Source: Liolophura sinensis (taxonomy: Eukaryota; Mollusca; Polyplacophora; Chitonida; Chitonidae). From it: 64,000 bases of DNA. Positions 24,306 through 38,427 of this stretch are shown one piece after another. Positions within the stretch are counted from its first letter, which is position 1. Each line of letters starts with the position of its first letter. The stretch covers positions 53,863,187-53,927,186 of the forward strand of contig NC_088301.1 of assembly GCF_032854445.1 (NCBI RefSeq), written 5' to 3'. The position numbers were made by a program, and so were the translations under genes. The notes below the pieces were generated by a model. The model was given only the letters and a program-made list of their open reading frames with translations. It was not told the origin of the DNA and searched no databases.

Positions 24306-27300
24306 ATAGTCTGAATATTGACCTTGTATACTAGGCTCACAATGTTGTATTGTGTGCTGCAGAAGGCAACAAATCATATTTGTTGATGTTGATTCATTTG
24401 GGGAAGGTGGTGACAAGAAAACAACATTGTTTATACTCTTGAAAAGAAAGGAGAACAAGTAAGATAACCTCAGTTTTTTCGTAGATGGAGTGGAAACAGT
24501 CCTACACTGCCAAATCCATTTTTTGTTCTGAAATACCTGCTAACTATAAATTAACATGTGATCTGGACATCACCAGATTTAAAAGGTATGAACTTTAAAC
24601 ATCACACGAGATTCGGTTAATCACAATATCTATGGAAGACTGTAGACATACCTGTACTAAGTCATAACGAAACGAGCAGATGTTCCTGTTATTTATATAT
24701 TCTTCTTACTATGAAATCTGTTTAACTTTTTATTGTTATTCTTTAAATTATTTTGCTTGCCTGTGATCTAAATGGTAGTAGCTCTACAAAACATCTGTCT
24801 TGACTAGTATAAAGAATTTGATGAACTGTAACCAACCCCTGGGTGAGAGGGCCTCTCCTTGTGTTGACAAATTTCCAGTATAACTTATATCTTCTCTGAT
24901 CATCTACCTTTTTAGCGGATATTGTTAAAACTGTTGGGCAAAAACCTCCAAAAGTAGACGTACTGCAGTTGCGAAACATAAAATATTGATATGTCTGTCC
25001 ACTTCTCTTTGTAAACATTAGGTAAAATGGTTTGTAGGTTATACATACATCCATTTAGTCTGCTTACGTTAACTTAAAACCTGTCTGATATGCTGTAGCT
25101 TTAGTATTGTATTGGTTCTGTAGACATAAAGTGTGTCCTGTTAGTTTACTAGTTTGACATAAACACACCTCTGGTCTGTGAGTCTCTCCACAATGGTTGC
25201 TAGTAGCAACTGAAACATGATGAAGCTACATGTGCCAGTAACTACTTTAGTATTCATAATATACCCAATGTCATGTTGTTCTTTGTTGGCGTGTATAATG
25301 GAAAGTATGGGATGACAATTGCCCGATAGAAGAAGTGAATATCAATGAGACCGAGTGGAATATGTGGGGACAGATAGAAGGATGACAACACTCTACTCAA
25401 AAGTTTAAAATTTAAAATGTAAAATTAACAGAGTGTTTATACAGACTATATAGTGAAGATGAACAGCATTGTTCAGAGACATTATGATGCTTTGACTGGG
25501 AATCTTTAGTTCCTACAATGCTTCAAATGCTCCATTCTAAACTTCTGGACATTCCAATCACATGCCCACATGAGGCTGTTTCTCACAGCGGTCATAGTGT
25601 TGCGCCGGCCTAATCATTCCCTTGGCACTTGCTACCGGTGTAACCAGGTGTGTAGATCAGGGGAGACAACTTTTGGTAGGGTTGACTGAGTTACTATGCA
25701 AGAAAGACTTTCTTAGCACAGATCCTGTGACACTTTGGTAGGAACCATATCTCTTTGGTTTCTGTGTTAACCAGCACCATAGATTTCATGTACATATAAC
25801 CTAGACACAGGCAGCAGTTCCCTTTTAATAATACTATGTGTACGCTTTAGAACTCTTTAGGTTCTGTGGTACGGATTGTCTTATATTAACAGGTCTGCTT
25901 CAAACTACTGAGGTGAGGTTTTGGAATCCTGCTTCTCTTGGATTAACAGAAGCTGTGTAACTTATATGTCACAGGTTAACAAGGTACCCTTGTTGAGAAT
26001 GAGATGCAGTGGTCACATACTCTACACCATCCATAAAAAATAAAAGAAGGAATGTTTACAGTTCAATTTCAGGGCACTTCTTTGTTTTCAAAGTTACATT
26101 ATATGAGTGCATAAGCTGGCCCAAATCAAGCCATGTCTGTTGTAAAACCTATATCAACAGTCAAGATTGAGCCACATAGCTTATAATTTGATATGAAACA
26201 TGGACACATTTGTCTTTGCAAGAGCAAAGATGCGGCCAACAGGGGACAGGCTGCTCGCAATAAGAAGTTTTTTCTGTGCCTGTAAATAGAGTGTTATAGA
26301 AAGTCATTTTTAGAGTAGAGGTTGGATGAAATATAAAAGCTAGAAATGTCATGGATTTAGATGAAAATTTTACTGTTTAGCTTCTCCTGAGCATGGTCAG
26401 AGCAAGATTAAAGTTAATTGAATTTGGAATAAAGGAGTGAACATCAGTAGACATTCTGTGAGATCGTATTAAATCAACAAATCTCATGCTATTAAACCTA
26501 ATTCTTAAGCCTCATTCCATCTCTTCCAAGCACTGTGGAAGACATGTCTTTGGGATTTCTAATCCTTGTGAAATGTTACAACCATGTAATAACAGAGATG
26601 ATATCAACCTCTTTATATATATACAAGTGTAACACAGAGGTACATGTAATGCAGAGCCATATAATTCAAGAAGGAACTTAGTTAATATTTTTTGTTTCAA
26701 ATAGACTTAGATGAAAGGTTTAGGCTCTATTAATGATGGACCTTGTAGTTTTTGTCATGAATTAATTGGTACTTGATAAACCTTTCCCGTGTAGCGTCTG
26801 CTTAAATGCATGAAAGCGTCAAAACTTTTGTTGTTCTTGCCATAGATCACCAGAGATTCAGCATTGGCTTCAGTGAAGGTAACTTTGGATCAACAAGGCA
26901 AGATTGTTTTATTAAAGGCAATAGATATGGCTTTTTTAAAATGGTGTTCAGAGTTTTAATAAACACCCAGTATTGAGTTTAAGAATTTAACAAAAATCTG
27001 ACTGAAAAGAGATACATCATATGGACCAGAGTAAAGATGTGTTTCAAGACATATTTTTTATTTGTGGTATTTCTCCACTTACATATTGCTTTGTGTATGT
27101 ATAAAATACACTGGCATCCATCTCAATGATACTCCTCTTAACTCCACAAAACCACATTTTCACTAGTGTAGCACTGTACAAATGCAAACCTGAATAGTCT
27201 CGGCATTCTGCTCTTTCCACTGAAGGTGGAGAACTCACAATTAATTTATAAATATCTCATGACAGAATCTCATATCGCCCGCATTACTGTGTAGTCTTGA

Positions 27301-27363
27301 TCAAAATTCCTGTATGCATTTGCCTAAACTCACAATGAATAAGGTGACTCAATTTGGCAATTG

Positions 27364-27367
<4 letters not shown>

Positions 27368-27411
<44 letters not shown>

Positions 27412-27432
27412 ATATATATATATATATATATA
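27368..27432. repeat. (AT)n microsatellite
   Basis: About 32 AT units with a single C interruption at 27410. It creates spurious Ile/Tyr frames on both strands. Confidence 0.97.
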
Positions 27433-28087
27433 AGCTGTCCCTCAGCTTTCAGAGCCGTGCTAACTCCATCAGTGGAGTGGCAACTGCACATGAGCGAGAT
27501 TGAAGTGAAATTAATAAGATACACCACATGTGTTTCAAATTGCCATTGTCCGGTCATGTTTTTGTGAGTTAAATCTTCATCCACTTACATGAAACGTGCC
27601 AATCTCGTATGTCACGTTTGTGTAAAATATAGATAAGACCTATTCCAAATAGCAGTAGCACCAAAACCCTCTAAAAATTCCATGTACCATCAACAGCAAG
27701 CCTACCTTATTGTTTGATTGGGTGTTATTGAGAATTTGGATTGTGGCCATTCTGGAAAAATCAAGGATTTGTCCTTACCTTTGTAGAACCCTCATATACC
27801 TGTACCAATTTCTGTCACATGTTTTCTCAAACAGATTCAAGAAGAACTCAAAACTTAGTGGGGTCATACCCTGAAGATATCAACCACATTTGCTTAATAC
27901 ACATACTTGCTTTGTTTTTGACTCCTGAATGTTGGTCTTGGACTTCATATATGGGAAGACCACAGGAAACTGATCATAAAGTTTAAGACTACAACCTTTG
28001 TATGAACTCTTCAGTATGGGTTTTGATCCCATCCTTTTGTATGGCTTTTGTGAGTATAGTGAGATCTTTTCTTTTACTAATATTTTG

Positions 28088-28112
28088 GTGGGTGTGGGTG
28101 GGGAAGGGGTGT
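28088..28112 (+). repeat. G-rich GT tract
   Basis: Runs of three or four G separated by T, TGT or AA. Possible G-quadruplex on the + strand; short. Confidence 0.5.
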
Positions 28113-28743
28113 TGTGTTTGGTTCTTTTTTTTTTATATCACCTTAAAATATTCAAAGCTTCTTTTAAATTCATGTCTAAAATAATGTTTCACAAAAAAAC
28201 ATTCATTATCAGAAAGTCCATTTTTAAACATATAAAGCTGTGCATGTTCTTAAAAACAAGGGCTGCTACTCTTGGTGGAATGATGAAGTTTACTGTTGCC
28301 AGCGCTCCAAGTTGATTGGCTTGGAGTTAGAGAGTCCATCAATAGACATCGCATGGTTATTGATTTCTTTGTGAGTTGGCATGAGGCTGCATATTATTTT
28401 GCTTTTATGAGCTCAGTAATAATAAAAAAGAAATCCTTTCATCCTATAAAACACCTGGAATGAACATTCACAGTTATTGTACATTTGGACAACTGCCTAA
28501 GAGGACTGGCTTCCAAGAATGGTGGCGGCAATGTTTATAGGGATGAAATTTTCCATAGTCATGCACTTGGACCATCAGAACTTAGTACCTCTGTTTTGTT
28601 TGATCTCTGAAGCATCCCTTCAAAGTTGGGTAGCCATGGTAAAACAAATAAGATTATCTAAGAACATGTTGATGTGATGTATGAGTGCAAGTGAGGAAAG
28701 TTAACAATCTTGTTTACACTGGATTCTTTTCTTTTATCTCCAG

Positions 28744-28815
28744 GAATCATAAGGACTGTTGAAGTATTTATTAAGGAGAACCATTGAAGTATTGAAAGAA
28801 GAACTGAAGATACCA
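28744..28815 (+). other. Candidate short exon (plexin 5' leader, or exon 2 of an unknown gene)
   Basis: A pyrimidine-rich acceptor ending TTTTATCTCCAG precedes 28744, and CCA followed by GTATGTGA is a plausible donor at 28816. The 72 nt are GAA-rich, like an exonic splicing enhancer. From 28744 no frame is fully open, consistent with a UTR exon. From an alternative AG ending at 28753, the frame set by the 11971-12013 exon is open to the donor and reads LLKYLLRRTIEVLKEELKIP, ending in phase 0. The second acceptor is weaker. Confidence 0.3.
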
Positions 28816-29878
28816 GTATGTGATTTTCTGTTTTACCATTTTGTTGGTATAAATTATTTCAAGCTCTACATGTACCCTTTGCTGTTTTCATGTTTTAGTT
28901 TAAATGATTAAAAGGCATCACTGGCCTTAATCATTTGCCTTTGACTAATAGGTTGCATATCAGTGTAGCTGTTCGATCATTTGATCTGGAATATAGTGTA
29001 TATCACAAAACATTAATTAGAGAAATTAATTAAATTGTTAAATGTTATTATAGTTTTCATCTGTGGTGCATGGTTTTTTGTTTATTGATTTGCAGGTTTT
29101 AAAAAAGAGTATTTGAAGATTTATTTTAAAGTGGTGTTTTTATTCTACATGTTAAACAACCTGTACTAATTTGTGCAAGTTCATGAATGTATGTGCAATA
29201 ACATATTTGCATCTGCACTGCATCACAAAATTAAGGGCAAAGACTTTTCAATTAACCGAAATGGCGTTCACAAGAAAATAACATATGAATCTTTAATGCA
29301 TTTGCCGGACTGTCATCCTGATATCATGCTGTGATAGTTTTTTAATGGCTGCTACCCACTAACACAATTCATTTTATACAAATTTGAGTTGATCCAGTCT
29401 CATTTGCTCAATTACAGTATGAATCATAGAGGGATGCTAATTAATGGAGGGTCGTAAATAGAATGACGGACAGAAATTAGTTTGACTGCATCTCCATATC
29501 AGTATGGAGCCTGTGCCCCCTAACATTGTCATCACTCTGGCTATTGTCCATATCTTCTTTGTCCTGGCAAATGACCACTGTAGTAAACAATAAAACAACC
29601 ATTTATTCAGATGTGAGCAGTTCACCCAATGGTGGAAACCGTGGTCTGTGGGAAATACTTGACCGCTGTTTGCCTTTTAAATGGGATATTCAGCACATAC
29701 ATGTATGTAATCTTGTCTTGAGTATGCACAGTTTATGCCTTGATATAGGAAATTATTATACAGCAAATTATTATTATTGTCATTATTATTATTATTATTA
29801 TACCTCTGTAAATGGTGAAGTTTTTTGGCACAAATGTTCAAGTTTCAGAAATCTATTTTATTGATTTCTTTGTATAAG

Positions 29879-29913
29879 ATTGTCACAGCTGTGGAAATTC
29901 TCAAAGATGGCAG
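29879..29913 (+). other. Weak candidate 35-nt exon
   Basis: An AG after a T-rich stretch (GATTTCTTTGTATAAG) and a GGCAG-GTTGGT donor enclose 35 nt. Read in phase 0, as the previous candidate would require, it gives IVTAVEILKDG. The phases chain with the candidate exons on either side, but the sites are weak and the protein is unrecognised. Confidence 0.13.
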
Positions 29914-32900
29914 GTTGGTGTGTTTTAATTTCATTACTTTCGTTGTTGTCCACAAAATTTGCTATATTTGAGGTACAGAAAATAGTACTTGTTTGAAATC
30001 CTTGCAAGGTTTAATTTATGCCTTTCTTTTATTCTTAAACAGCTGTTTGAATGCTGAATGATATTTCTGATAGTATAAATTATAATGAAAATAAAAAAAT
30101 TAGAGAGGACTCAACAAAAAAATATTTATTAATTTCATTTGTTTCATTTGATAAATCCGTGATTTTGTTTTATTTTGAACGTATGGATGGTTTGAGGTTA
30201 TAAGGTTACCAGTTCTGGGAGATAATTATCGACGCCATTATATGCAATGAATTTCATCAGTCTAAAAATATGACCAGTTCTATGAATCGTTTGTTTGAGT
30301 CTATGAGCAGGCCAGTCTTTTGAAACTTTTGTTTATAAGTTTGAACATAGGTGTTACCAATATGTCATATCTGCTGGGTTCTAAGGGTTTAACTAAGGGT
30401 TGAGCAATACAACAGGTTTATTGTATTTTTAAGTTAATTGTCAACTTTCCAGGAGAATTAATCATAAATTATATTGCGCTCTAAAGGTTGATTGGCTTGT
30501 CTTCAAGTATCTTTGTTTCCTGTATCTGTTTGTAAAGTCAAATGCATGCATTCAAGGAGGGCTGTCCATTTCCAGCTAGCCTAAGCTAAATTTGTAGGTT
30601 ATGTCAAGGAAAATTGACCTGAAAGCCACAGACCGCCACCTGCTTTTATTGAGTCGAAGCAATGGGCTGTGCAGGTTAATTGCCCCAAAGGTGTGCCTAA
30701 AGGGGGCTAGAGCTCTGTCTGGCTTACCTCCCTCCCTGCCCTGACCCCACCAGGGGGATACCCTTTATATTCAGCACAAAAGGTGGTATTCGAAAGCTGT
30801 AGAAAAGCTCATTTACAATGATAAGTGTGCGGCTGAGCTTGGGCTATGATGTTTGCCCAGAAATTCAATTGCTTCAATTTAAAAAGTTTTCACCCTGTGA
30901 TACTTTTGAATTTGTGCCCTGTGTGAGAAAAGTGCCTTAAAGACCCTGAATAACTAAACATGAATTTATCATGTCTTAAAAAACATGATCTTTTTCTCTG
31001 TATTGGACAAAATTGAAGTACAGTAAAATGTAGCATTTTATAAAATTTATATTTTTTTAATTAATGAAAAATGTTGTTACATTGTCTTTTTTTTTTGGCC
31101 AGTTTCTGTGAAAACAGTGGAGGGCCCCACAAGGAGACTTTTCTTTTGTCTGAACCTATCACTTTTTCTGTGTACGGTCAGACTTTCAGGATATCCCTTC
31201 AATTGATTCTGACAAATTTGCTGTCTATCTCTGATTTGTGCCATGTGCCAGGCTAGGCCTTTGGATCACTTAGAATGCGGGATGAAGAAGGTGGAGGTGT
31301 GGGATTGATGGGCAATCTAGTCCCAATTACCATAAGTGTAGTAAACGGTGGAGATGCTGGCAATGGGCAGAGATTAGAGGATGGAGGAATGGGTCATTAT
31401 CTGTCTCCTACGACTGTCCACAAGGGGACAACCCCCTTATTATCATCCCCTATTGATCTGCTTTAATGTGTGACTATGGACAGGCATATGTACCTGCTTT
31501 AGAGTGAAGCAGACAGATTATCCCTGTATCCCATAGCAGCCCCATCCCGGATCCCGGGCCCTAGCGCGTCCTAGCATTCAGCTTCAGGCAGTCTCTCCCA
31601 ATACACAACATCAAAGGACCTCTTCAGATCGGTACATTGATTCCTTTCCCTTTATTTCACTCTCTGTGCCCCCAAACAAAGGTAGCTGTCTGCAACGTCG
31701 ACTGGCTAGCCCAGCAAACACGCAAACACGGCTCATTGTCACCAAATGAGAACCCTCTCAAGGCTGGTCGGTACTCTTATTGCTTGAATGTTGCACAGAC
31801 TGCTTGGTAGACAACTGTCCAACCAGATAACGGCCCTTGGGGGGTTAGCATCATAAATGGAACAGTTTTTTTCACCACAAGTGCTTAATGTCACTGACAT
31901 GCAATTGAATTCATGCTGCATAGGTTTAAGGTGAACTGTCTCTTGACTGAAGAAAGCACATTTCTGTCTGTTCTCATTTCCGCTGAAATGATAAAATTGC
32001 CAGCCAAAGTTAGATACATCGCAGCTTTTTTTCTTACCCTGGTAGCATGCTGCGGTTGAAATCCCTAGTTACTGCTTGAAGAAAATTGGCTCACACACAT
32101 ACACCACATGCAATACATCTGGTATTGAATACTTTGACATTTTTTTTTTAACAGAATAAGCAGCCACAAGACATGGTTGCATAAGAGAGGTGTAATAACT
32201 ATCACTGTAATACACATATAGGGTCTGTTAATTTCACTGATGGATTATTTCCTTGCGAGAAAAAACAACATCTGTCTATTGTGGATGTGAAATAATATAC
32301 CTGTAGTGAAGGGTGTTCTGCCTGAGATAGAAATCTGCAGTGGATTCAATGTACACTGTACCCTATCTACCCCATCTGCAATCTGAGCACTCAAGAGGAA
32401 TTGTAATTCTGCAGTATTTTTCTCAAGCATTACATCAGTTTGCGGGTAAGCCGGCATGTATTTAACTATCAACACTTTTGTACTTTTGCTGGTTTTGTTT
32501 ACCTTTCTTTGTCCTGTGAAGCTTTCAAATTTTAAACTTTTGTACTTTTTGCATATGAAGTTATGTGTGTTATAAGCTTTCTAATAGTCCAATTTTTACT
32601 TTTACTCTGTATGGTAGGATATCTTAAAGAGGATTTTAAAAAAAAGATGACTGGTTTGAAGTATATAAAGAAAATAGAAAAATTTAAATCAAATCAATCT
32701 AAAGTTAGTGGCTTGTTTAAGACTTCCAGCTTCAGAGACTCCAGGGCATTTTGGGGGAGATTTTGTCAGTTGATGAATAAGCTTGTTCCTGAATAGGAGA
32801 GATAATTTGTTGACTAGAAAGGGCAGCAGAGGTATTAAATCTGAGAAGAAAGTTGATGTCCATTTAATGGGCAGTGAGGGACAATGGGTGGCCCAAATCA

Positions 32901-35900
32901 GTGTTCATGGTGATGCAATGATGTGTGGTAATAGAGACACTCTTGGATGAACTCAGTGAATCATCACCATTTTCACAAGTCTAAAGGCTCTCTTGCCATT
33001 GTGTGTCACAATTTTATGAGTGGATTTAATATTGTTAGCAGCATGATAATCCAAGGAGAAATCCCTTTGATGTTTGATTGTGTGAGTTAAATTGGTGTTA
33101 GAAGGGACTGTACAAGAGTGGTGTTAGAGACTGGGTTGACAGGAGGGGTGGGTGTTCTTGTCCAATATTTGAGAACTAAGGGGTGACGTAAAGTTGATAA
33201 AACTTTTAATGGTGTATGACAGTGTTGAAGACATTCTTAAAGTCTTGGCTTTTGTTTATTAACACTTTATGGTCTGCTCAAATGCTGTCTTCTGTTTTTC
33301 ATAGTAACATGTACAGTAAGTGCTTTCTTCCAGTATTTGTCAAAGTTGGTCCATGTTAGAAGTTGCATCAAACTGAAGAAAGTTCAGATCTGTTCAAATT
33401 AACATAACATATAAAATCGACTTCATTATCCAAAACTTAAATTTATAAATGATGATTTTATGAAATACATAAAAAAACATAATAAACAGTATTCATTAGC
33501 ATAATCTGAGATTATATGGGTACACACTGCTTTAAGTAAAATGAACTAACAGTTTTCTAACTTGAATAAGTCACGAAGTGCAAAATACATACATTGTACA
33601 TGTATGTAGATGTCCATGTGTTAACTCTATAGTAAGAAATTCAGAAGTTTTCCATATACTTGTTGAACTTAGTGGTGGTACATTTTGCTCTGTAATCTAC
33701 ACCTTTTTAACCAGATTAGCTAGTACAGTTTTGGGACATCTGGGTTTCTGATTGAGCCTGAATGCTGTGCCTAATTTACTACCGAGTAGTGGTAGATGAC
33801 TGTTGCGTAAGTTTTTATTTGTTAATTTATTTTCACCAGTTGTAGAATTAGGAATGGGAGGGTTGTTGCTTGGTGTGTGAAGCGCGCTAAACTTTCGCAG
33901 TTGCTGACACATGTCCGCGTCAGCAGAGAAAAACTTGCCATGTGTTCAAAGTCTATAATTTGTGTAATAAGTTGCTAAAAAAGTAAACATGTTTGTGTGA
34001 AGTTTTTATGACAGGATCTGTTTTGGTGATAAACTTTTTCAGAGGGGGCCATAAAATATCATCAAAGTCAACAGGGAAAGACTTATGTGCCAGGTTTGGA
34101 TGATGAGTGGCTCCCTCTACTGGTGAGCCTAACCTATAGTGTAACATTTAGCTGATAATGGGGTCATAAAAGCCATGCTGAACTGGTTTGAAACTTTTCA
34201 ATTAATATTTGCATTGGACTGGAAAATGCAGAAGGGAAAAAGTCATGATTTAATAGCACCATTAGTAGGCAATAACTGTTCATAATGAGAGTATAAGCAT
34301 TGGTAAGTGTGTCTACAAAAGAAACACTGAAATAAAGTAATACCGGTATAGTTATAAAATCTGTGTGTAGTCTTTGAGTTTATGGATACATTGATCCATG
34401 TGGTGGGAAAACATGTCTAAGTATCTCTCTTTTTTATAATCATTGACTAAATTGCTGTAGCAATACACAAACAGTTTTTTTTAATTTTTTTAGTACATCT
34501 ATATTTTAATATAATTTATAAATCTAAATATGCATTTTTGTCGTAATAGATTCAAATTATGAAATGTGTATTGCTTCTAGCAGACTTCATTAGTATCAAC
34601 ACTATTTTAGCAAAATAATTCTGATCAAAATATTGTTCTTCCTCACTTCCCCCATTTATGGATGTCAGTTGTTGATTTGTATTGGTCTTATGTCATATGA
34701 CCTATCAGATTTATTCAGACTTGCACAATGTGTTATTAACACATTGACGTAACATATTACCAAACTTCTGTAAAACAATTTGTGACCTTTCTTTAAGGCA
34801 TTTTTTCTCCCTATATTTTTAAATACAAGCATTGTTGGACTTGATGGAAGTCTGTCCATTCTCCCCTGTTGTATCTTTTGCAATTACAGTTACCAACAGA
34901 AAGTAATTAAAATCTTAAGTTTTGTGCTTGACAATTTTGCAGATTTATGTTTACTTTTGAAGACATTTTCTTTTGATTTAGGTTACTGATAATGTTAAAA
35001 TTTCCTGTATTCAGCTCCTATAGTAACCAACAAATACTATAAAACCGGCAGGTGCTCTAGACTAAGAAGACATTGTTATCATGTACAAATTATTTTGTGC
35101 ATATGGTAGAGAAACTTTCAGTGTAATTTATGGACACTTTTATTTCAATTTCGAAGACAAAACTGTATTGATTGGATTGACCAGTTTCAGGGCTTTACAA
35201 AAAGGTATTATTTTGTCAGTCTACACAGAATAATGCCCTCAGAATATGCTTGAATAAACATCTTGCAAACATGCAAAAAGGTTGAAGAATTACAATAATT
35301 TACATTATAAAAACAAATCAACTCGTATGACATGTTTTGCTGGTGTTGGAATGTTTTGTAAATTTATGTAAGTGTTTGTATGAGGGTCTTAAGATAAAAC
35401 TAGATGCAAGTTGCTTCATTCTTAGGGAATAAAAAAGCTATGTTCATTAGTTTAAGTTTGATTATCAGTCTGTTTAAAATAAATTTGTTGAATAAAGCAG
35501 TATTTTAAGGCTTTCACTACTTTATTGTTCGATATGCTGGGTAGCATGATTGAATTGTGTGCCTACAGTTGCACGTACCTGTGCCTATCACTGTCTGCAC
35601 TATTATTGCAGCTCTTGCAGCTTGCAGTAATTTAGAGCTAAGTTTTAGTTTTCAGTGTATTTGTATGCACCTTGGTAAGATTGGATGTTTATGATCCAGA
35701 TTTCTCCATAGTAAATATCATTAATCATTCAGTAGTCTCAGTTCCAGTTTATACTTGTGTACATTGTCCATTCTACATCTCCAAGAGCATTCAAACAACA
35801 ATTTTAAAACTTAGTCCAATATAAACTCGATACATTGAGTAGTTCTTCGCAACCTTCAGTCTTGAGTAATTTAGATAATATATAATATGGACCATTGTGA
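29914..35900. other. AT-rich noncoding stretch with two GC-richer patches
   Basis: Patches at about 30600-30770 and 31530-31760 are GC-richer, with CpG and CCCGG-type words, and stand out from the background. They could be regulatory. No gene is supported in the interval; a possible acceptor before 32155 opens a short frame without further support. GGCCATAAA occurs at 34047-34055. Confidence 0.45.
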
Positions 35901-35909
35901 GTCCACAGA

Positions 35910-36950
35910 CCCTGCAGTGAGCCAGAAGCCTCTCATGTACAAGCAGAGATTCCAGTGAACAAGCATGGCTACTGTAGTGAATGAGATTAAATTGAGCAAG
36001 TAGTCTCTTGTAAAGAAACAGATACTGGTGAAAAAAATTACAGTGAGCATGCAGAAATTGCATTGAGAAATTTAATTTAATTTAATTTAAGCAAGTAAAG
36101 AATAGTGAACAAGCAGAAAGTATATATTCCAGCAAGCAAGCAGAGAGTTAATCTAGTGAGTAAGTAATTAAATACTGTAGTAAGCAAACAGATGCTCCAG
36201 TGAGTAAACAGATGCTCCAGTGAGTAAGCAGATGCTCCAGTGAGTAAGCAGATGGTCTAGTAAGCCAGCAGATGCTCCAGTGAGTAAGCAGATGGTCTGG
36301 TGAGTATACAGATGCCCCAGTGAGTAAGCAGATGTTCCAGTGAGTAAACAGATGCTCCAATGAGTAAGCAGATGCTCCAGTGAGTAAGCAGATGGTCTAG
36401 TAAGCCAGCAGATGCTCCATTGAGTAAGCAGATGGTCTGGTGAGTATACAGATGCCCCAGTGAGTAAGCAGATGCTCCTGTGAGTAAGCAGAAGGTCTAG
36501 TAAGCCAAGCAGATGCTCCATTGAGTAAGCAGATGGTCTGGTGAGTATACAGATGCCCCAGTGAGTAAGCAGATGCTCCAGTGAGTAAACAGATGCTCCA
36601 ATGAGTAAGCAGATGCTCCAGTGAGTAAGCAGATGGTCTAGTAAGCCGGCAGATGCTCCATTGAGTAAGCAGATGGTCTAGTAAGCCAAGCAGATGCTCC
36701 GGTGAGTAAGCAGATGGTCTAGTAAGCCAAGCAGCTGCTACATTGAGTAAGCAGATGGTCTGGTGAGTGTACAGATACTCCAGTGAGTAAGCAGATGCTC
36801 CAGTGAGTAAGCAGATGATCCACTAAGTAAGCAGACGGTCTAGTAAGCAGGTCTGATGAGTGTACAGATGCTCCATTGAGTAAGCAGATGCACCAATGAG
36901 TAAGCAGATGGTCTCTGTATACAGGTACCCTAGTTGCCAAGCAGAGACTT
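35910..36950. repeat. Minisatellite, 20-bp unit, with decayed left edge
   Basis: The core from about 36175 to 36930 is made of CAGATGCTCCAGTGAGTAAG units with variants (CAGATGGTCTAGTAAGCC, CAGATGCCCCAGTGAGTAAG). Variant units follow recurring orders (GGTCTGGTGAGTATACAGAT next to CCCCAGTGAGTAAG), a sign of higher-order duplication. To the left, from about 35910, related words appear with more mutations. The units contain GGTGAGTA, a donor-like word. Minus-strand open frames with repeats such as LLTHWSICLLTGAS are by-products. Confidence 0.95.
36067..36090. repeat. (AATTT)n microsatellite
   Basis: Four to five TTTAA pentamers inside the decayed edge of the 20-bp minisatellite. Confidence 0.85.
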
Positions 36951-38329
36951 GTGTGAGAAAATTACATGTTTGCTCACTTTTCTTCTTCCTGGTATTTTTC
37001 ATAGTAGAAGTGTATGCTTCAAAATGTATTAGTAACTTCTTATGTTTTTAGTTTCAACTCCTTACCACACAAGAGTGAGTAAAAAAGCCTGCAAAACTAT
37101 ATCAAAAAACACTTCACAGTTTTATCACCAATCTAGGTGTTTGGGTATCTGTATTTACCCAGATGAGAACGATTTGCCACAGTCACTTCTAACTGAAATA
37201 AAAAGGTCATCTGTGGATGGGACTTCTGCATTTTGTGGGTGTTCAGGTCACCCGGTACACCTCAGTAGGGTAATAAATGTCAAATCCTTTAGATGTAGAC
37301 CAAGGTGTTAATATCAACCCTCTTTGATGGAGTTGTTTGGTATTCAGACAACCATTTAAACCCAGAATGACAAACCAAAAAAAAAAATAAGACAACCGTT
37401 TTGAGGACACTTTCTTGCTTCAAATCTGCATTTCCTTGTACATGTATTGTTAGGTTCTTTAGCTAATTGATGTTGCAGATATGCCAGGGTGAGCAACTTT
37501 ATCCATAAACTTTATTAGTATTTGTAATAGAGACTAACAAATCAGAGCATTGAAAATATTCCGTATTCTTGTTTCATTTATACATACATGATTATGTTCA
37601 TTGTGTTAATATGAAGTAAACTGTATATTAAAAAAAATCTGTACAACAAATAATGCAGAGATGTTAGGAATGGGTCTTAGTAAATAAGTAACATAGAAGA
37701 TGTGTGAAAAGGAAGTTTCACATGTAGTGTAAGTCATCTTTCATTAAACTAAACTTTATAGAGGGTGATACAAGATTTAAATATAGCCAATATAAAGTCA
37801 AGTGCAAAGTGTCATTTTTTTTATTCTTTATTTATTTATTTATTTTTGGCCCTAAGTGTTTAATTCTGTCTTCTATTACACCTTGCTCCTGTAGAGTTCA
37901 TGGATTCTGTGTAGGTAATCCTGGCTGTCAGCATGTCATCCTAACTAGCTGTGTCCAAATTCCAGCCTGGACTAAACACACTCTGCAGACAAATCTTTCC
38001 CAGCAGAGTCTCCTGGCAGACGGTGTCACCTTACACCAGCACCTGCTATGGAGATCTTATCCCAGCCTCTAGATGGGTGATAGTTAATTGGCACATTTAT
38101 TTGATAACATGTGTATGATTATTACGCTGTAAACATTTTCTCTGGTGAAGATGATTCACATCAGTGGGAACTTGAGCATGTAATGTCAGGAAAAAGTTTG
38201 TGTTGCCTTGGGAACACTGTTATCTGTGTGGAACTTCCTTTTTTCTACAATCTTGTCATATGTTATGTGTACTTAAAATTAAAAATGAGCACCATAGACA
38301 CTTACATACATGTATCCCTCTGGTGTATT
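36951..38329. other. Noncoding stretch
   Basis: No gene is supported. A T-rich acceptor-like site before 37052 leads into an 87-codon frame ending at 37311; an early GTGAGT could act as a donor, but the translated sequence resembles nothing I know. A T-rich ATTT repeat lies at about 37815-37850. Confidence 0.45.
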
Positions 38330-38368
38330 TCTAGACTTACATATACGTATCTCTCTTGTGTATTTCTT

Positions 38369-38427
<59 letters not shown>

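Larger units (their letters stand above)
24306..28743. other. AT-rich noncoding stretch
   Basis: No supportable gene. The 103-codon minus-strand frame at 25054-24743 has no recognisable domain and no splice or codon support. A microsatellite lies at 27368. Confidence 0.5.

Noticed and set aside
24743-25054. 103-codon minus-strand open frame
   Set aside because: No known domain, no acceptor or donor in phase, and base composition as in the surroundings.
29526-29864. 112-codon + strand open frame
   Set aside because: Length is helped by an ATT microsatellite that gives a Tyr-rich run; no recognisable protein character.
32155-32189. 35-nt exon after a T-rich acceptor, phase-compatible with 29879-29913
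   Set aside because: The donor (GAGAG-GTGTAA) is weak and the 43105 exon has much better signals in the same phase; no independent support.
36148-36940. Minus-strand frames with repeats like LLTHWSICLLTGAS, resembling a repeat protein
   Set aside because: They are translations of the 20-bp minisatellite (three units make 20 codons); there is no unique flanking domain.
37052-37311. Exon after a TTTTTAG acceptor
   Set aside because: The open frame has no recognisable family, and the only nearby donor would leave an exon of about 23 nt.
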